Numbered from the stretch's first letter, positions 20,411-30,830 are shown. The stretch: 64,000 bases of DNA from Adhaeribacter arboris (GCF_003023845.1 NZ_PYFT01000001.1:4278001-4342000); one strand, 5' to 3'. The notes: generated by a model not told the origin, from the sequence alone. Made by a program: numbers and translations.

Positions 20411-23400
20411 TTATTTAGTTAAGAGCAGTTTCTGTTGCCGGCGCAGCGTAGGAGTTTGCAGTTGCAGCAGGTACATGCCCGCAGCCTGTTTATTGACTAG
20501 CCATTTTATTTCATAGGTTTGATTGGCCTGTGCTTTGCCCTGGAACAAAGTAGTAATTTCCCGGCCTTGGCTGTCGTATACTTTTACTTGGGTAGTTTGG
20601 GTTTGCGGTAAAGTAAAATTAACGGTTACCTGTTCTTTAAAAGGATTCGGATAAGCTTGAAGCACGCTTAATTTTGTTTCATTTACCGGCTTAGTAAATC
20701 TTGTTGCTTCTCGGGCAGCTACTATGGCGGTAGTTTCCGGCGCTACTTTCACCAGCCAAAAATCCGCACCGCCCTGGCTGGGCTGCGTTCTATCGCCGCT
20801 CACGCCTGAAATTGATTTACCAGCCAGCAACAAGCCTCCATCCGGGGTTTTAATCACAGCCCGGAGTTCTTCGGCTTCGCTGCCACCGTAACGTTTATCC
20901 CACTGGTACATACCATCCGCATCCGTTTTCACGATCCAATAATCGCTCGATCCCTGGCTATTCTGGGTTTTGTTGCCGCTTTTGTTCGAGAAAGACTTAC
21001 CGGCTAAAAGATACCCGCCATCGCTGGTCTGGACGCTAGCCCGTAGTTCTTCATCCAAGATACCGCCGAAACGCTTGTCCCAGATTTTCTCGCCGGTGCT
21101 GGTGAATTTAAGGAACCAGAAATCTTTGCCGCCCTGGCTGCCCCGGGTTTTGTCAAAGCCAGCGGGGGAGTCGCTTTGGCCCGAGATAAAATACTCACTG
21201 CCACTCTTACCTAAAGAATAGGCTTCGTCTTCGCCGCTGCCGCCGTAGGTTTTATCCCAGAGTTTAGTACCGTTCTTATCTAAACTGATCAACCAGAAGT
21301 CCTTGCCGCCCCGGCTTACTTCGCTTTTCTCGCCGTTGATGCCAGAGGCCGAAGTACCGCCCAGTAAGAAGCCCCCACCGGAAGTTTGCACAATACCGCC
21401 CAGTTCTTCGTTTAACGTACCGCCGTAACGTTTGTCCCAGATTTTAGTACCTGTACGGCTTACTTTTATCAACCAGAAGTCGGTACCTCCCTGGCTGCCC
21501 TGGCTTTTATCGCCCCCTGCCGGCGAGTTGCTGTAACCCGCTAAAATGTATTCGCCGGTGGGGAGTTGCAATACTTTCTTGAGTTCGTCGTAGCCGCTGC
21601 CGCCGTAGCGTTTATCCCATTGCTTTACGCCGGTACTGCTAATTTTTACTATCCAGTAGTCGCGATCGCCGCGATTAGATTGAGTTTTGTCGCCACCAAT
21701 GCCCGATTGGGAAACTCCGGCTAAGAGGTATCCGCCGTCCTGCGTTTGAATAATGCGATTTAAATATTCGTGGTCGGAGCCGCCGTAAGTTTTATCCCAA
21801 AGTTTATTGCCGTTGGCATCGGTCTTTACAATCCAGAAGTCGTTCTTGCCCTGGCTGCCTTGAGTTTTGTCGCCGCTGATGCTGGAAGGCGAGTAACCGC
21901 CAGATAAGTAACCACCGTCGGAAGTTTTAATAATAGCGGTAAAGCCTTCATTACCTGTGCCTCCGTAACGAAGATTCCACTGAGTACTAGACACTAAAGG
22001 TTCTGCAACCGTAATGGTATAATCTTCCGTTTCGCCGTAATCGGTACTACCACACCATTCGGAACCGGAGAAGGTATTAAAATATTTGGTACTTACCCGC
22101 ATCCGGTGTAATCCATCTGTTACATTTGTCGGAATGGTAATTGTACCGGAAAATGTACCCAATGCGGCTGAAGGAGATTTATAAACAAATTCTCCTGTAT
22201 CAGCAAAATCGTTGTCATTGTTATAATCTATCCATACTCCATAGCTTTGCGCGTTGCTTCCATCTCCCTCCAAGCTAATGTTATAAGTTTGACCTCGATT
22301 AAGGACAGTAGTAAAGCTACCCATCGGACTGTAGTTGATATAGCTTTTGGTTTTTCCGTTACAACCCGAACTATTGTTAACTAAATTATTAAAACTAAAA
22401 TTATTAATATAAATAAATTCGCTACACCCGTAAACAACAGCGGGCTCACAGTACGGATTGTAGGGCGTATCTAAGTTCTTAGCTTTCACTAACCAGTAAT
22501 CAGCCCCCCCCCTTTTAGCTTCGCTCTTGTCCCCACTTATACCAGAAGTTGAATATCCCCCAAGTAAATACCCTCGATCTGGAGTAGCTATAACCGCCCT
22601 CAAGTAATCTTCTCCATTGCCACCGTAGGTTTTATCCCAAATGTTTACACCATCCCCGGTTATCTTAACAATCCAATAATCATAATTGGAATTTGAAGCC
22701 TCACTCTTATCTCCACCTTCATTTGACGAGGATTGCCCTCCTAATAAGAAACCTCCATCTGCAGTGGTTATGAAATCTTGAAAATAATCCGGACCATCAC
22801 CACCTATTGTTTTATCCCAAAGCTTAGTGCCATCCCTATTTATCTTGATTACCCAGTAATCATAGTCTCCCTTACTTGCTTCGCTTTTCCCTTCTTCAAT
22901 ACCTGAATCGGATTGGCCTCCCAGTAAATAGCCTCCATCAGGCGTGGTTTCTATGTCGCAAAGATAATCTTGTCCAGTACCGCCATATTTTTGATCCCAA
23001 ATCTTGGTGCCTTTGTCATCCAGTTTTACTACCCAAAAATTATAATCTGTTTCTTCCCAACTGAAAGTATTTGAATAGCCACCTAAAATATACCCCTTGT
23101 CACTGGTCTGTTGCACTAACGATAATATATCACTTCCCCAACCACCAATTGTTCTTTCCCAAACTATAGTTCCGTCAACACTTAGCTTCACCAACCAGTA
23201 GTCAGTATACCACGGCTTGCCTTTATTATCCTCAGATTTATCTCCACTGACGCCCGAATAAGAAGAACCGCCAAGAATATACCCTCCATCACTTATTTGT
23301 TGAACGGATTCTAATCTATCATTTTCTTCACCGCCAATTGTTTTGTCCCAAACCTTATTCCCGTTGGCATCTAATTTTACTATCCAATAGTCCTGCCCTC

Positions 23401-23845
23401 CTTTACCATCTTCACTCTTATCTCCACTTTTTGTAGAAGAATCTGAATAACCACCTAATAAATAGCCACCATCCTTGGTAATAGTTAATGCTTTAAGGTA
23501 ATCATTGCCATTACTGCTAAAAGTTTTGTCCCAAATCTTATTTCCATTTGCATTAACTTTTACTACCCAATAGTCCTGATTGCCTAAACTAGGTTGAGAC
23601 TTATCGCCTCCAACTCCTGAAGGAGAACTTCCACCAAGTAAATAACCCCCATCTGCCGTAGCAACTATAGAAGTAAATTCCTCGGACATACTACCTCCAA
23701 GGGTTTTATCCCATTCTTTGGTTTGAGCCGATGTTCTAGGAATTGGGCTAACAGCAAAGAATAAGAGTAGCAAGATGTTAAGTTTGGCAAATTTTATAAA
23801 AAAATAATTTAAATTCCGTTTTAGAAGAGATAAAAGTATTCTCAT
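20411..23845 (-). CDS. T9SS-exported protein with two seven-repeat blocks around a GEVED domain
   Basis: 1144 residues. An N-terminal hydrophobic signal (about 18-40, ending TSAQ) is followed by seven repeats (about 42-460), a cysteine-bearing linker, a GEVED domain (about 465-612, YGVWIDYNNDNDF and YGETEDYTI), a second block of seven repeats starting WNLRYGG (about 620-1037) and a T9SS type A sorting domain (YPNPFKEQ to QKLLLTK). The GEVED domain sits immediately before the last block, as in the metalloprotease gene just downstream, so the two share their C-terminal half by descent or exchange. Repeat 4 is shortened and lacks the SGDK loop (SNTFSWEETDYNFW). Two seven-bladed propellers are inferred. 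Likely cell-surface or secreted; function unknown. Confidence 0.9.
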   Translation of the reverse strand: MRILLSLLKRNLNYFFIKFAKLNILLLLFFAVSPIPRTSAQTKEWDKTLGGSMSEEFTSIVATADGGYLLGGSSPSGVGGDKSQPSLGNQDYWVVKVNANGNKIWDKTFSSNGNDYLKALTITKDGGYLLGGYSDSSTKSGDKSEDGKGGQDYWIVKLDANGNKVWDKTIGGEENDRLESVQQISDGGYILGGSSYSGVSGDKSEDNKGKPWYTDYWLVKLSVDGTIVWERTIGGWGSDILSLVQQTSDKGYILGGYSNTFSWEETDYNFWVVKLDDKGTKIWDQKYGGTGQDYLCDIETTPDGGYLLGGQSDSGIEEGKSEASKGDYDYWVIKINRDGTKLWDKTIGGDGPDYFQDFITTADGGFLLGGQSSSNEGGDKSEASNSNYDYWIVKITGDGVNIWDKTYGGNGEDYLRAVIATPDRGYLLGGYSTSGISGDKSEAKRGGADYWLVKAKNLDTPYNPYCEPAVVYGCSEFIYINNFSFNNLVNNSSGCNGKTKSYINYSPMGSFTTVLNRGQTYNISLEGDGSNAQSYGVWIDYNNDNDFADTGEFVYKSPSAALGTFSGTITIPTNVTDGLHRMRVSTKYFNTFSGSEWCGSTDYGETEDYTITVAEPLVSSTQWNLRYGGTGNEGFTAIIKTSDGGYLSGGYSPSSISGDKTQGSQGKNDFWIVKTDANGNKLWDKTYGGSDHEYLNRIIQTQDGGYLLAGVSQSGIGGDKTQSNRGDRDYWIVKISSTGVKQWDKRYGGSGYDELKKVLQLPTGEYILAGYSNSPAGGDKSQGSQGGTDFWLIKVSRTGTKIWDKRYGGTLNEELGGIVQTSGGGFLLGGTSASGINGEKSEVSRGGKDFWLISLDKNGTKLWDKTYGGSGEDEAYSLGKSGSEYFISGQSDSPAGFDKTRGSQGGKDFWFLKFTSTGEKIWDKRFGGILDEELRASVQTSDGGYLLAGKSFSNKSGNKTQNSQGSSDYWIVKTDADGMYQWDKRYGGSEAEELRAVIKTPDGGLLLAGKSISGVSGDRTQPSQGGADFWLVKVAPETTAIVAAREATRFTKPVNETKLSVLQAYPNPFKEQVTVNFTLPQTQTTQVKVYDSQGREITTLFQGKAQANQTYEIKWLVNKQAAGMYLLQLQTPTLRRQQKLLLTK

Positions 23846-24411
23846 ACGCTTTGTTGCAAATGTTTTTTAGGTGAAAAAAAGATTAATAAATATGGATGAT
23901 AAATACAGTAATATATTGCTTTACAATAAATATACTATTAATAATTATTGATTTCCCCATACTATAATTGCATGTTTTACTACTTGAGAAATCATTCTCA
24001 TATGGAGTCTGGTAAAGTTAGTAATGATAGCTTAGTTTAGGATTTACACTTATACATTCGGTTAATGGGAAGATTGTTACCTGGTATGGAAGAATATTTT
24101 ATAAAATATATTCTTTATTAATTAGGTAGGAGATTTATCGAAAGTATAAATGTGTCTTAAGCTAGCTTGGTTTACCAACCACTCGGGAAATACATAAAAG
24201 AGATTTAAAAACGGGAGAACAAAAAACAAGTTGTAACCCAATCTTTTAGAGTAAGTTCATTTCAAATTGTAGATTTTCTCTGCTTTAAGGGAACATTCTT
24301 ACTCAAAGCCTTTTGCTCTACGCTAGCACGCCAAAGAAGTAGAAAAGAATAAATAATTACGATAATCTAGACGCATTTAAATATAGCAACCAGGCTGCTT
24401 TCACGCGGGTT
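23846..24411. other. Intergenic region, nothing recognised
   Basis: 566 bp, AT-rich, between the last cluster gene and the symporter gene. It contains no open frame of note and no clear hairpin with a T-tract. Confidence 0.5.
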
Positions 24412-25679
24412 TTAGGCCAATACTTCTTCCTCCGAAACCACACCGGAAAAAGCCAATTGCTGCTTTCCTGCGTCGAACTCGTTTTCGCTTTTGGCGATGA
24501 CAATGGTGGCTACGCCGTTGCCGATGATATTGGTAATGGCCCGGGCTTCGGACATGAAGCGGTCTACACCGAGCAGCAAGGCTAGCCCTTCTACGGGAAT
24601 AATTTTGGTAGCGGTAATGGTGGAAGCGAGCACGATAAATCCGCTGCCGGTAATGCCCGCTGCTCCTTTAGACGTAAGCATGAGAATAGCAATAACGGTA
24701 GCTTCCTGAGCTAAAGTAAGATTAATGCTAAACACCTGCGCCAGAAAAATAACGGCAATGCTCAGGTAAATACTCGTACCGTCGAGGTTAAAAGAATAGC
24801 CCGTAGGTACTACCAAACCCACTACCGATCGGGAGCAGCCTAACCGTTCCAGTTTGCGCATGAGCTGCGGCAGCGCTGACTCCGACGACGAAGTACCCAG
24901 CACCAGCAATAATTCTTCTTTTATGTATTTTAAATACTGCCACAAGCTTACTTTGTAGTAGGCCAGAATGAGGTTAAGCACCACGAAAATGAACAAAAAC
25001 ATGGTCAGGTAAACGGTAAGCATGAGTTTGCCCAAAGGCAGCAAAGTATTAATGCCGTATTTACCAATGGTAAAAGCCATACCACCAAAGGCACCTAACG
25101 GGGCCAGTTTCATGATCATGGCCAGAATCCGGAAGAAAACGGCGGATAATTTTTCAAAAACGGCAATAATAGCGGGTGCAGCTTCGCCTACCCGGGTGAG
25201 CGCCACCCCAAACAATACCGAGAAAAAGAGCACCTGCAAAATATCGCCCTGGGCAAAAGCCCCGATTACCGTGGAGGGAACAATATGCGTGAAATATTCT
25301 ACCCAATTAATTTCGGCGGCTTGTTGGGTATAGGTACTGATATCGCCTTTCGCCAGCGCCGAAATGTTAATGCCCGCCCCCGGTTGCAAAATGTTAGAGG
25401 CTACTACTCCAATTATTAAAGCAAACGTCGTTACTACTTCAAAGTACAATAATGCTTTACCCCCTACCCGGCCCACTTTTTTCAGGTTCCCCATGTTGCC
25501 GATGCCCAGCACAATGGTTAAAAAGATAATGGGCGCAATTACCATTTTAATCAGGTTAATAAATACCTCGCTGATGGGCCGGAGTTGGGCGGCGGTCTCC
25601 GGGAAAAATATGCCGGTCAGAATGCCTAAAAAATAGCTAGTAAAACCTGAAAAGTAAGGTTCCGGGAGAGTCGACGCAT
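24412..25679 (-). pseudogene. dctA: Dicarboxylate/cation symporter with a 1-base frameshift near its start
   Basis: A proton- or sodium-coupled C4-dicarboxylate carrier of the DAACS family in the inner membrane. The frame from 25545 (377 residues) carries the hallmarks ALLYFEVVTTFALIIG, QPGAG, TSSSESALP, NLDGTSIYLS and NIIGNGVATIVIAK, but begins where the family already has about 45 residues. Upstream, ATG at 25679 encodes MRRLSRNLTFQVLLAI, the expected first helix, then meets TAG right after a run of six T (25628-25633, written as A on the plus strand). One more T would join the frames as ...LLAIFLGILTGIFFPE and give 422 residues, the usual family length. The frame leading into Met 25545 has no ATG upstream before its stop. 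Either the gene is broken or the base was lost in sequencing. Confidence 0.85.
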
Positions 25680-25947
25680 ATACGAGTAGCTGTTTTCGCG
25701 TAAAAGATAACTAGAATTACCGGAAAGTGCCGAAAAGATTTATGCTAACCCGAGCGAAGGTAAAAGCTGGGTTTTGAAAGAAGGATTGAAGCAAGCAAGG
25801 AACTTCTGCTCTCTAAGAATCAAACTCGAAATATAGCTTACAACAGCCTATTAGTACTTTTAAAAAGAACTTTACACCAACGAATAGCACATAAAACAAG
25901 AATAAAATTTAAATTAGAACAAAGTTGCCTGCTTACTATCCCCAACT

Positions 25948-26691
25948 ATGGCGCTACGTTTCCAGCGAATCCTTTTTATTGTTTTTCTCTGGCTGATAGG
26001 CTGGTGGGGAGCTTATGCCCAAGCCAGTCTTGATACCAGCTTTGTAGCGAATGCCCGCGAGAATTTGGATCAAGGGTATACCCAAATGGCTAGTTCCGAG
26101 TCTATTTTATACAACGGAACGGAATATGCGCCGGAAAAGAAAGCCTACCTGAAAGGGCACTCTTATTATAAAACCGCCCACGAACTAGAAGGTAAAATTT
26201 ACTACCATAACACTTGGTTCCCGAATGTACCGCTACAGTACGACCTGGTTTTAGACCAAATTATTGTTGAACACCCTACTTCTGAATTTAAAATAAAGCT
26301 GGTAGCCGAAAAAGTAAAATTCTTTATTGTGGCGGGCCATACTTTTATTCGCTTAACCCCGGATAGTTTAAAAACAACCACTTTGAAAGCTGGATTTTAC
26401 GATTTACTTTACGATAATAAGCTACAAGTTTTAGCGCACCGGTCTAAAAGGCTGGTGCAACAAACTACTGATATTGGCTTGGAGGGCAAGTACGTCGAAA
26501 CCGACTCTTACTTTATTTATAAAAAAAATATTTACTATCCGGTAGATAAAAAGAAATCTGTTGTAAAAATATTGGCCGACCGGAAAAAGGAAGTGCAGGC
26601 TTTTATCCGGAGTAATAAATTAACCTTCCGGCAAAACCGGGAAACAGATATTATGAAGTTGGTTCAGTATTACGTTCAATTAAGCGGTTAA
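25948..26691 (+). CDS. Secreted protein of unknown function
   Basis: 247 residues with a clear signal peptide (hydrophobic residues 8-24, cleavage likely after GAYAQA). The mature part is rich in tyrosine, lysine and beta-type segments (YNGTEYAP, GKIYYHNTWFPNVPLQYDLVLDQIIVEHP) and ends in a charged helical section. I recognise no catalytic motif. It lies 207 bp upstream of the TonB receptor on the same strand, so it may be periplasmic and related to that system; this rests only on position. Confidence 0.75.
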   Translation: MALRFQRILFIVFLWLIGWWGAYAQASLDTSFVANARENLDQGYTQMASSESILYNGTEYAPEKKAYLKGHSYYKTAHELEGKIYYHNTWFPNVPLQYDLVLDQIIVEHPTSEFKIKLVAEKVKFFIVAGHTFIRLTPDSLKTTTLKAGFYDLLYDNKLQVLAHRSKRLVQQTTDIGLEGKYVETDSYFIYKKNIYYPVDKKKSVVKILADRKKEVQAFIRSNKLTFRQNRETDIMKLVQYYVQLSG

Positions 26692-26898
26692 ACCCAACGG
26701 GGCCTGCCAGTAATAACTTTATTTTAGAATTTAAATGTAAGCGCTTTAAAAATAAGTAACCGGATAAAATTAATTTAATATAATTAAAGTAGGAATAGCT
26801 ACTAAAATCATTGCTATTAAATTACTTAAATACAAAAAGTCTAACATATTATATCTAAATACTTGTGTCTTTTACTTAGTTGCCTGCCTAACTAACAT

Positions 26899-29682
26899 AT
26901 GATTAGATGCTCCTGGTTACTATTCCTACTAATTTGCCTGCTAGGTTACAGCAATGGTGTTTTAGGTCAGCAGCAAGCCGATACTCTCTTTACCGGAAGT
27001 TTTACTAAAACACCTTTTGCTGAGTTTGTACAACAAGTAGAGGCGAAAACCAGTTACCATTTTTTCTTTTCTCCGGCTACTGTTGATAGCCTTTTTGTCA
27101 CCCTCCAAGTTCAAGAGCAATACTTGCCCGAGCTTTTGCCGCAAATATTCCGGAATACGCCCGTTCAATTCGCGATAGATAATCAGTACCGGGTATTTAT
27201 TACGAAAGACACGGCCATTCAAACAACTTTACGATCTGATTTTTTTGAACCAGCTACCGATAGCACCATTTCCACGGTATCGCCAATCCTTGCAATTACC
27301 GCCTCGAATCCTCGTTCCATTCGGTCGCGGAACACGCTGGAAACAAAATTATTTGAAATTGGCTCGGGGCGGGCCACTTCCGTTAACAGTAAAGCAAACT
27401 TGGCCGGCTACGTGCGCAACCTAAAAACCGGTGAACCCATTACGGGGGCTTCAGTTTACATACAACCGCCCCTCATTGGGGTAAAATCCGACCAATTTGG
27501 GTATTACTCTTTAACCTTGCCGGTTGGGCGCCACGAACTCCTGATTAAATCCGTGGGGCAGAAAAGCACCCGCCGCCAAATTCAAATTACTGCCGACGGC
27601 AAATTAAACATCGACTTAGAAGAAGAGGTAACTACTTTAAAAGAAGTGGTTGTAGAAGCCCAAAAAGATAAAAATGTAACGGGTTTACAAATGGGCCGGG
27701 AACAACTGGATATTAAAACCATCCGGCAAATACCAACGGCTTTCGGGGAAACGGATATTTTACGGGTGGTCCTCACCTTACCCGGAGTGAAATCGGTAGG
27801 CGAGGGCAGCACCGGTTTTAACGTGCGCGGCGGAGCCACCGACCAAAATTTGATTTTATTTAATGGCGCTACTATCTACAACCCGGCGCATTTGTTTGGT
27901 TTCTTTTCGGCCTTTAATCCCGATATTTTAAAATCGGTGGAGTTATACAAAAGCGCGATACCGGCGGCTTACGGAGGAAGGTTGTCTTCGGTATTAGAAA
28001 TAGCTACCCGCGACGGCAATAAAAAACAATTCTCAGGCTCCGGCGGCATTGGGTTACTAACCAGCCGGCTTACCTTAGAAGGCCCCATAATAAAAGATAA
28101 AAGTGCTTTTCTTATCAGTGGCCGTAGTACTTATTCCGATTGGTTATTGCAGCAATTACCCAATAAAACGTTACGGGAGAGTGCGGCGGCTTTTTACGAC
28201 GTAAACGTTCACCTGAGCCACGAAGCAAACGAGAACAATACCTTTTATGTAACGGCCTACACCAGCCGCGATAAATTTAAACTGGGCGCCGATACCTTAT
28301 ACCAATACACCAACCAAAGTATTAGCACCAAATGGAAGCACATTTTTACTAACCAATTATACGGCGTAGTAACGGGTAGCCTTAGTCGTTATTCTTATAA
28401 TATCGAAAGTCAACGCAACCCGGTAAACTCCTCCCGGCTTACGTACGGCGTTAACCAGGCGAACCTGCAAGTTGATTTAAATTACTTCCGGAACGAGACG
28501 CATACTTTTAATTACGGCCTTAGCTCTATTTTTTATACGGTTACTCCCGGCAAACTACAGCCCTTAGGTTTTGAATCGTTAATTACCCTGGATGCCCTGC
28601 AAGAAGAAAAAGCAATAGAAAGTGCCGTTTACGCTTCCGATCAAATAACCATTAGTCCGCGCTTATCGGTTTATTTAGGTTTACGGTACTCGTTGTACCA
28701 GGCATTAGGTCCCCGACAGGTGAACCAATACGTACCGGGTGTGCCGCGCACCGAAAAAACAATAACGGATACCATTTTCTACCAAGCGGGCCAAAGTATT
28801 GCCCACTACCAAGGTCCGGAGTATCGAATTTCAGCGAAGTATTCTCTAACGGATTACTCTTCCCTGAAGGTAAGTTATAACCGCATGCGGCAGTACATTC
28901 ACATGCTTTCCAACACGGCGTCTATGTCGCCGGCCGATGTATGGAAATTAAGTGATGCGTATATCCGGCCGCAGATAGGCGATCAACTAGCCATTGGCTA
29001 CTACCATAATTTAAAATCCAATAGCATTGAAACCTCCGTGGAAGCCTACTTTAAAAACATGCACGATTTCGTGGATTATAAAAGCGGCGCCACCATCATC
29101 CTGAATCACCACCTGGAAACGGATGTGGTAAACGCCGAAGGCAAAGCCTACGGGATTGAACTAATGGTAAAGAAATTAACGGGTAAACTAAACGGCTGGT
29201 TTAGTTACACCTACGCCCGTTCCCTGGTACGGGTAAATGTAGGCACGCCCGCCGACCAGATTAACAATGGCAAGTATTATCCCAGTAATTTCGATAAACC
29301 CCACGATTTTACCTTAATTAGCAATTACCGGTTTAACCAACGCGTGAGTACTTCTTTGAATTTCACCTACAACACGGGCCGGCCCATAACTTTACCGTTG
29401 GCTAAATATTACCTGCGCGACACTCCCCGCATTTTTTACTCGAACCGCAATGAGTACCGGGTGCCGGATTATTACCGGGCCGATTTTGCAGTAAACCTGG
29501 AAGGAAATCATAAAATAAAGAAACTAGCCCATAGTTCCTGGACCTTTGCTGTATATAACCTGACGGGGCGCAAAAATCCTTTTTCTATTTACTTTAAATC
29601 GGAAAGTAACCAGATTAAAGGCTACCAACTAGCTATTTTCGGGCAGCCCATTCCCACTGTTACTTATAATTTCAGATTCTGA
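26899..29682 (+). CDS. TonB-dependent outer-membrane receptor with STN and carboxypeptidase-regulatory domains
   Basis: 927 residues. After the signal peptide (ending VLGQQ) come an STN secretin/TonB short N-terminal domain (about 27-110, FTKTPFAEFVQQVEAKTSYHF), a carboxypeptidase-regulatory-like beta domain (about 165-250, AGYVRNLKTGEPITGASVYI), a plug (about 275-365, LPGVKSVGEGSTGFNVRGG) and a beta-barrel ending in the aromatic TVTYNFRF. It imports or senses a ligand using TonB energy. The STN domain suggests signalling to an anti-sigma factor, but none is encoded nearby. The stop overlaps the next start by one base (TGATG), so translation of the following DUF4249 gene is coupled. Substrate unknown. 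Confidence 0.92.
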   Translation: MIRCSWLLFLLICLLGYSNGVLGQQQADTLFTGSFTKTPFAEFVQQVEAKTSYHFFFSPATVDSLFVTLQVQEQYLPELLPQIFRNTPVQFAIDNQYRVFITKDTAIQTTLRSDFFEPATDSTISTVSPILAITASNPRSIRSRNTLETKLFEIGSGRATSVNSKANLAGYVRNLKTGEPITGASVYIQPPLIGVKSDQFGYYSLTLPVGRHELLIKSVGQKSTRRQIQITADGKLNIDLEEEVTTLKEVVVEAQKDKNVTGLQMGREQLDIKTIRQIPTAFGETDILRVVLTLPGVKSVGEGSTGFNVRGGATDQNLILFNGATIYNPAHLFGFFSAFNPDILKSVELYKSAIPAAYGGRLSSVLEIATRDGNKKQFSGSGGIGLLTSRLTLEGPIIKDKSAFLISGRSTYSDWLLQQLPNKTLRESAAAFYDVNVHLSHEANENNTFYVTAYTSRDKFKLGADTLYQYTNQSISTKWKHIFTNQLYGVVTGSLSRYSYNIESQRNPVNSSRLTYGVNQANLQVDLNYFRNETHTFNYGLSSIFYTVTPGKLQPLGFESLITLDALQEEKAIESAVYASDQITISPRLSVYLGLRYSLYQALGPRQVNQYVPGVPRTEKTITDTIFYQAGQSIAHYQGPEYRISAKYSLTDYSSLKVSYNRMRQYIHMLSNTASMSPADVWKLSDAYIRPQIGDQLAIGYYHNLKSNSIETSVEAYFKNMHDFVDYKSGATIILNHHLETDVVNAEGKAYGIELMVKKLTGKLNGWFSYTYARSLVRVNVGTPADQINNGKYYPSNFDKPHDFTLISNYRFNQRVSTSLNFTYNTGRPITLPLAKYYLRDTPRIFYSNRNEYRVPDYYRADFAVNLEGNHKIKKLAHSSWTFAVYNLTGRKNPFSIYFKSESNQIKGYQLAIFGQPIPTVTYNFRF

Positions 29683-30830
29683 TGCGGTTGAAGAAGGGTA
29701 ATTTCATCAATTGTTTTATCTGGCTTTTGTGGCTATTATTGAGTAGTTGCGTAGAACCGTACGAACCTAAAGTACTCCGGTCAGTTAGTAAGTTTTTGGT
29801 GGTAGATGGTTTTATTAACAGCCAGGGAATAACTACCATTAAACTAGCCCGCACTTTAAATCTGACGGATACATTAAATTTACCCGAGCCGGAAACGAAG
29901 GCCCAAGTACAAGTAGAAGAAGAAAACGGAGCGCCATACCTTTTAACGGAAAAAAATCCGGGCACTTATGTTTCCGGCAAACAAACCCTTCACGCCAGCC
30001 GCCGATACCGTTTACTTATCCAAACTGCCGCAGGCACAAAATATGCTTCCGCTTTTGTTTCGGTCCGGCCCACCCCCGAGATAGACAGTGTTAGCTGGCG
30101 AGTGGAAAGTAATGGGCTACAGATTTATGTAGATACCCACGATCCGCAAAACAATACCCATTATTACCGCTGGGAATACGAAAATACCTGGGAATTTACC
30201 CCGCCTTATAATTCCGTTTTGAGCTATGTAATAGATACTGTTTTAATTCGGCGGGATGATATTTACCATTGCTGGAAAACAGAAATATCGCCCAGAATAA
30301 GTATTAGTAATTCTATTAAGTTAAGCCAGGATGTAATAGCCCAGTACCCTTTGCTTTTTCTGCCGGCTGGTTCAGAAAAGTTGCGTTACCGGTACAGTAT
30401 TTTGGTTAAACAATACGCCCAAACTGCGGAAGAATACCAATATTGGGAAATGCTGCAGAAAAATACCGAACAAATTGGGGGACTTACCGATCCGCTGCCT
30501 TCGCGGTTAACCGGCAATATTCAAAACCTCACTAACCCCGATGAACCCGTGATTGGTTATATTGGAGCCTACAGCCTTCGCGAAAAAAGAATATTTATTA
30601 CCAACGAGGAATTACCCCAAGAATGGGTTTATGAATCAGGATACTCCGATTGCGAAGAGCCTTTTCCTATTTATCTTGGTGATAATATAGCGGCTTACCT
30701 GAAAGCAGGAAAGTATATTCCTTTGTATCCGATCGCCCGTCCCGGTTTAATCGGGTACTATATTGCCTCTCAAGAATGTACCGATTGCCGCTTGAAAGGC
30801 ACCAATATGAAGCCTGATTTTTGGCCTTAA
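29682..30830 (+). CDS. DUF4249 lipoprotein
   Basis: 382 residues. It begins with a lipoprotein signal, lipobox LLSSC, so it is anchored in a membrane, probably the outer one. The start of the mature part (VEPYEPKVLRSVSKFLVVDGFI) is typical of DUF4249, a Bacteroidota family encoded beside STN-type TonB receptors. The start codon overlaps the receptor stop. By analogy with SusD-like partners it may sit on the receptor's outer face, but that role is inference. Paired cysteines near the C-terminus (SQECTDC) may form a disulfide. Confidence 0.88.
   Translation: MRLKKGNFINCFIWLLWLLLSSCVEPYEPKVLRSVSKFLVVDGFINSQGITTIKLARTLNLTDTLNLPEPETKAQVQVEEENGAPYLLTEKNPGTYVSGKQTLHASRRYRLLIQTAAGTKYASAFVSVRPTPEIDSVSWRVESNGLQIYVDTHDPQNNTHYYRWEYENTWEFTPPYNSVLSYVIDTVLIRRDDIYHCWKTEISPRISISNSIKLSQDVIAQYPLLFLPAGSEKLRYRYSILVKQYAQTAEEYQYWEMLQKNTEQIGGLTDPLPSRLTGNIQNLTNPDEPVIGYIGAYSLREKRIFITNEELPQEWVYESGYSDCEEPFPIYLGDNIAAYLKAGKYIPLYPIARPGLIGYYIASQECTDCRLKGTNMKPDFWP

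Noticed and set aside
1-23845. CRISPR or DNA satellite explanation of the regular repeats
   Set aside because: The period (about 180-200 bp) is protein-coding, in one frame, with protein-level motifs and no spacers.
1181-23845. A diversity-generating retroelement behind the variable loops
   Set aside because: No reverse transcriptase gene or template repeat is present in the window, and the loops differ in length, not only at adenines.
24412-25545. The symporter starting at Met 25545
   Set aside because: This start omits the first membrane helix that is clearly encoded upstream once one T is allowed for.
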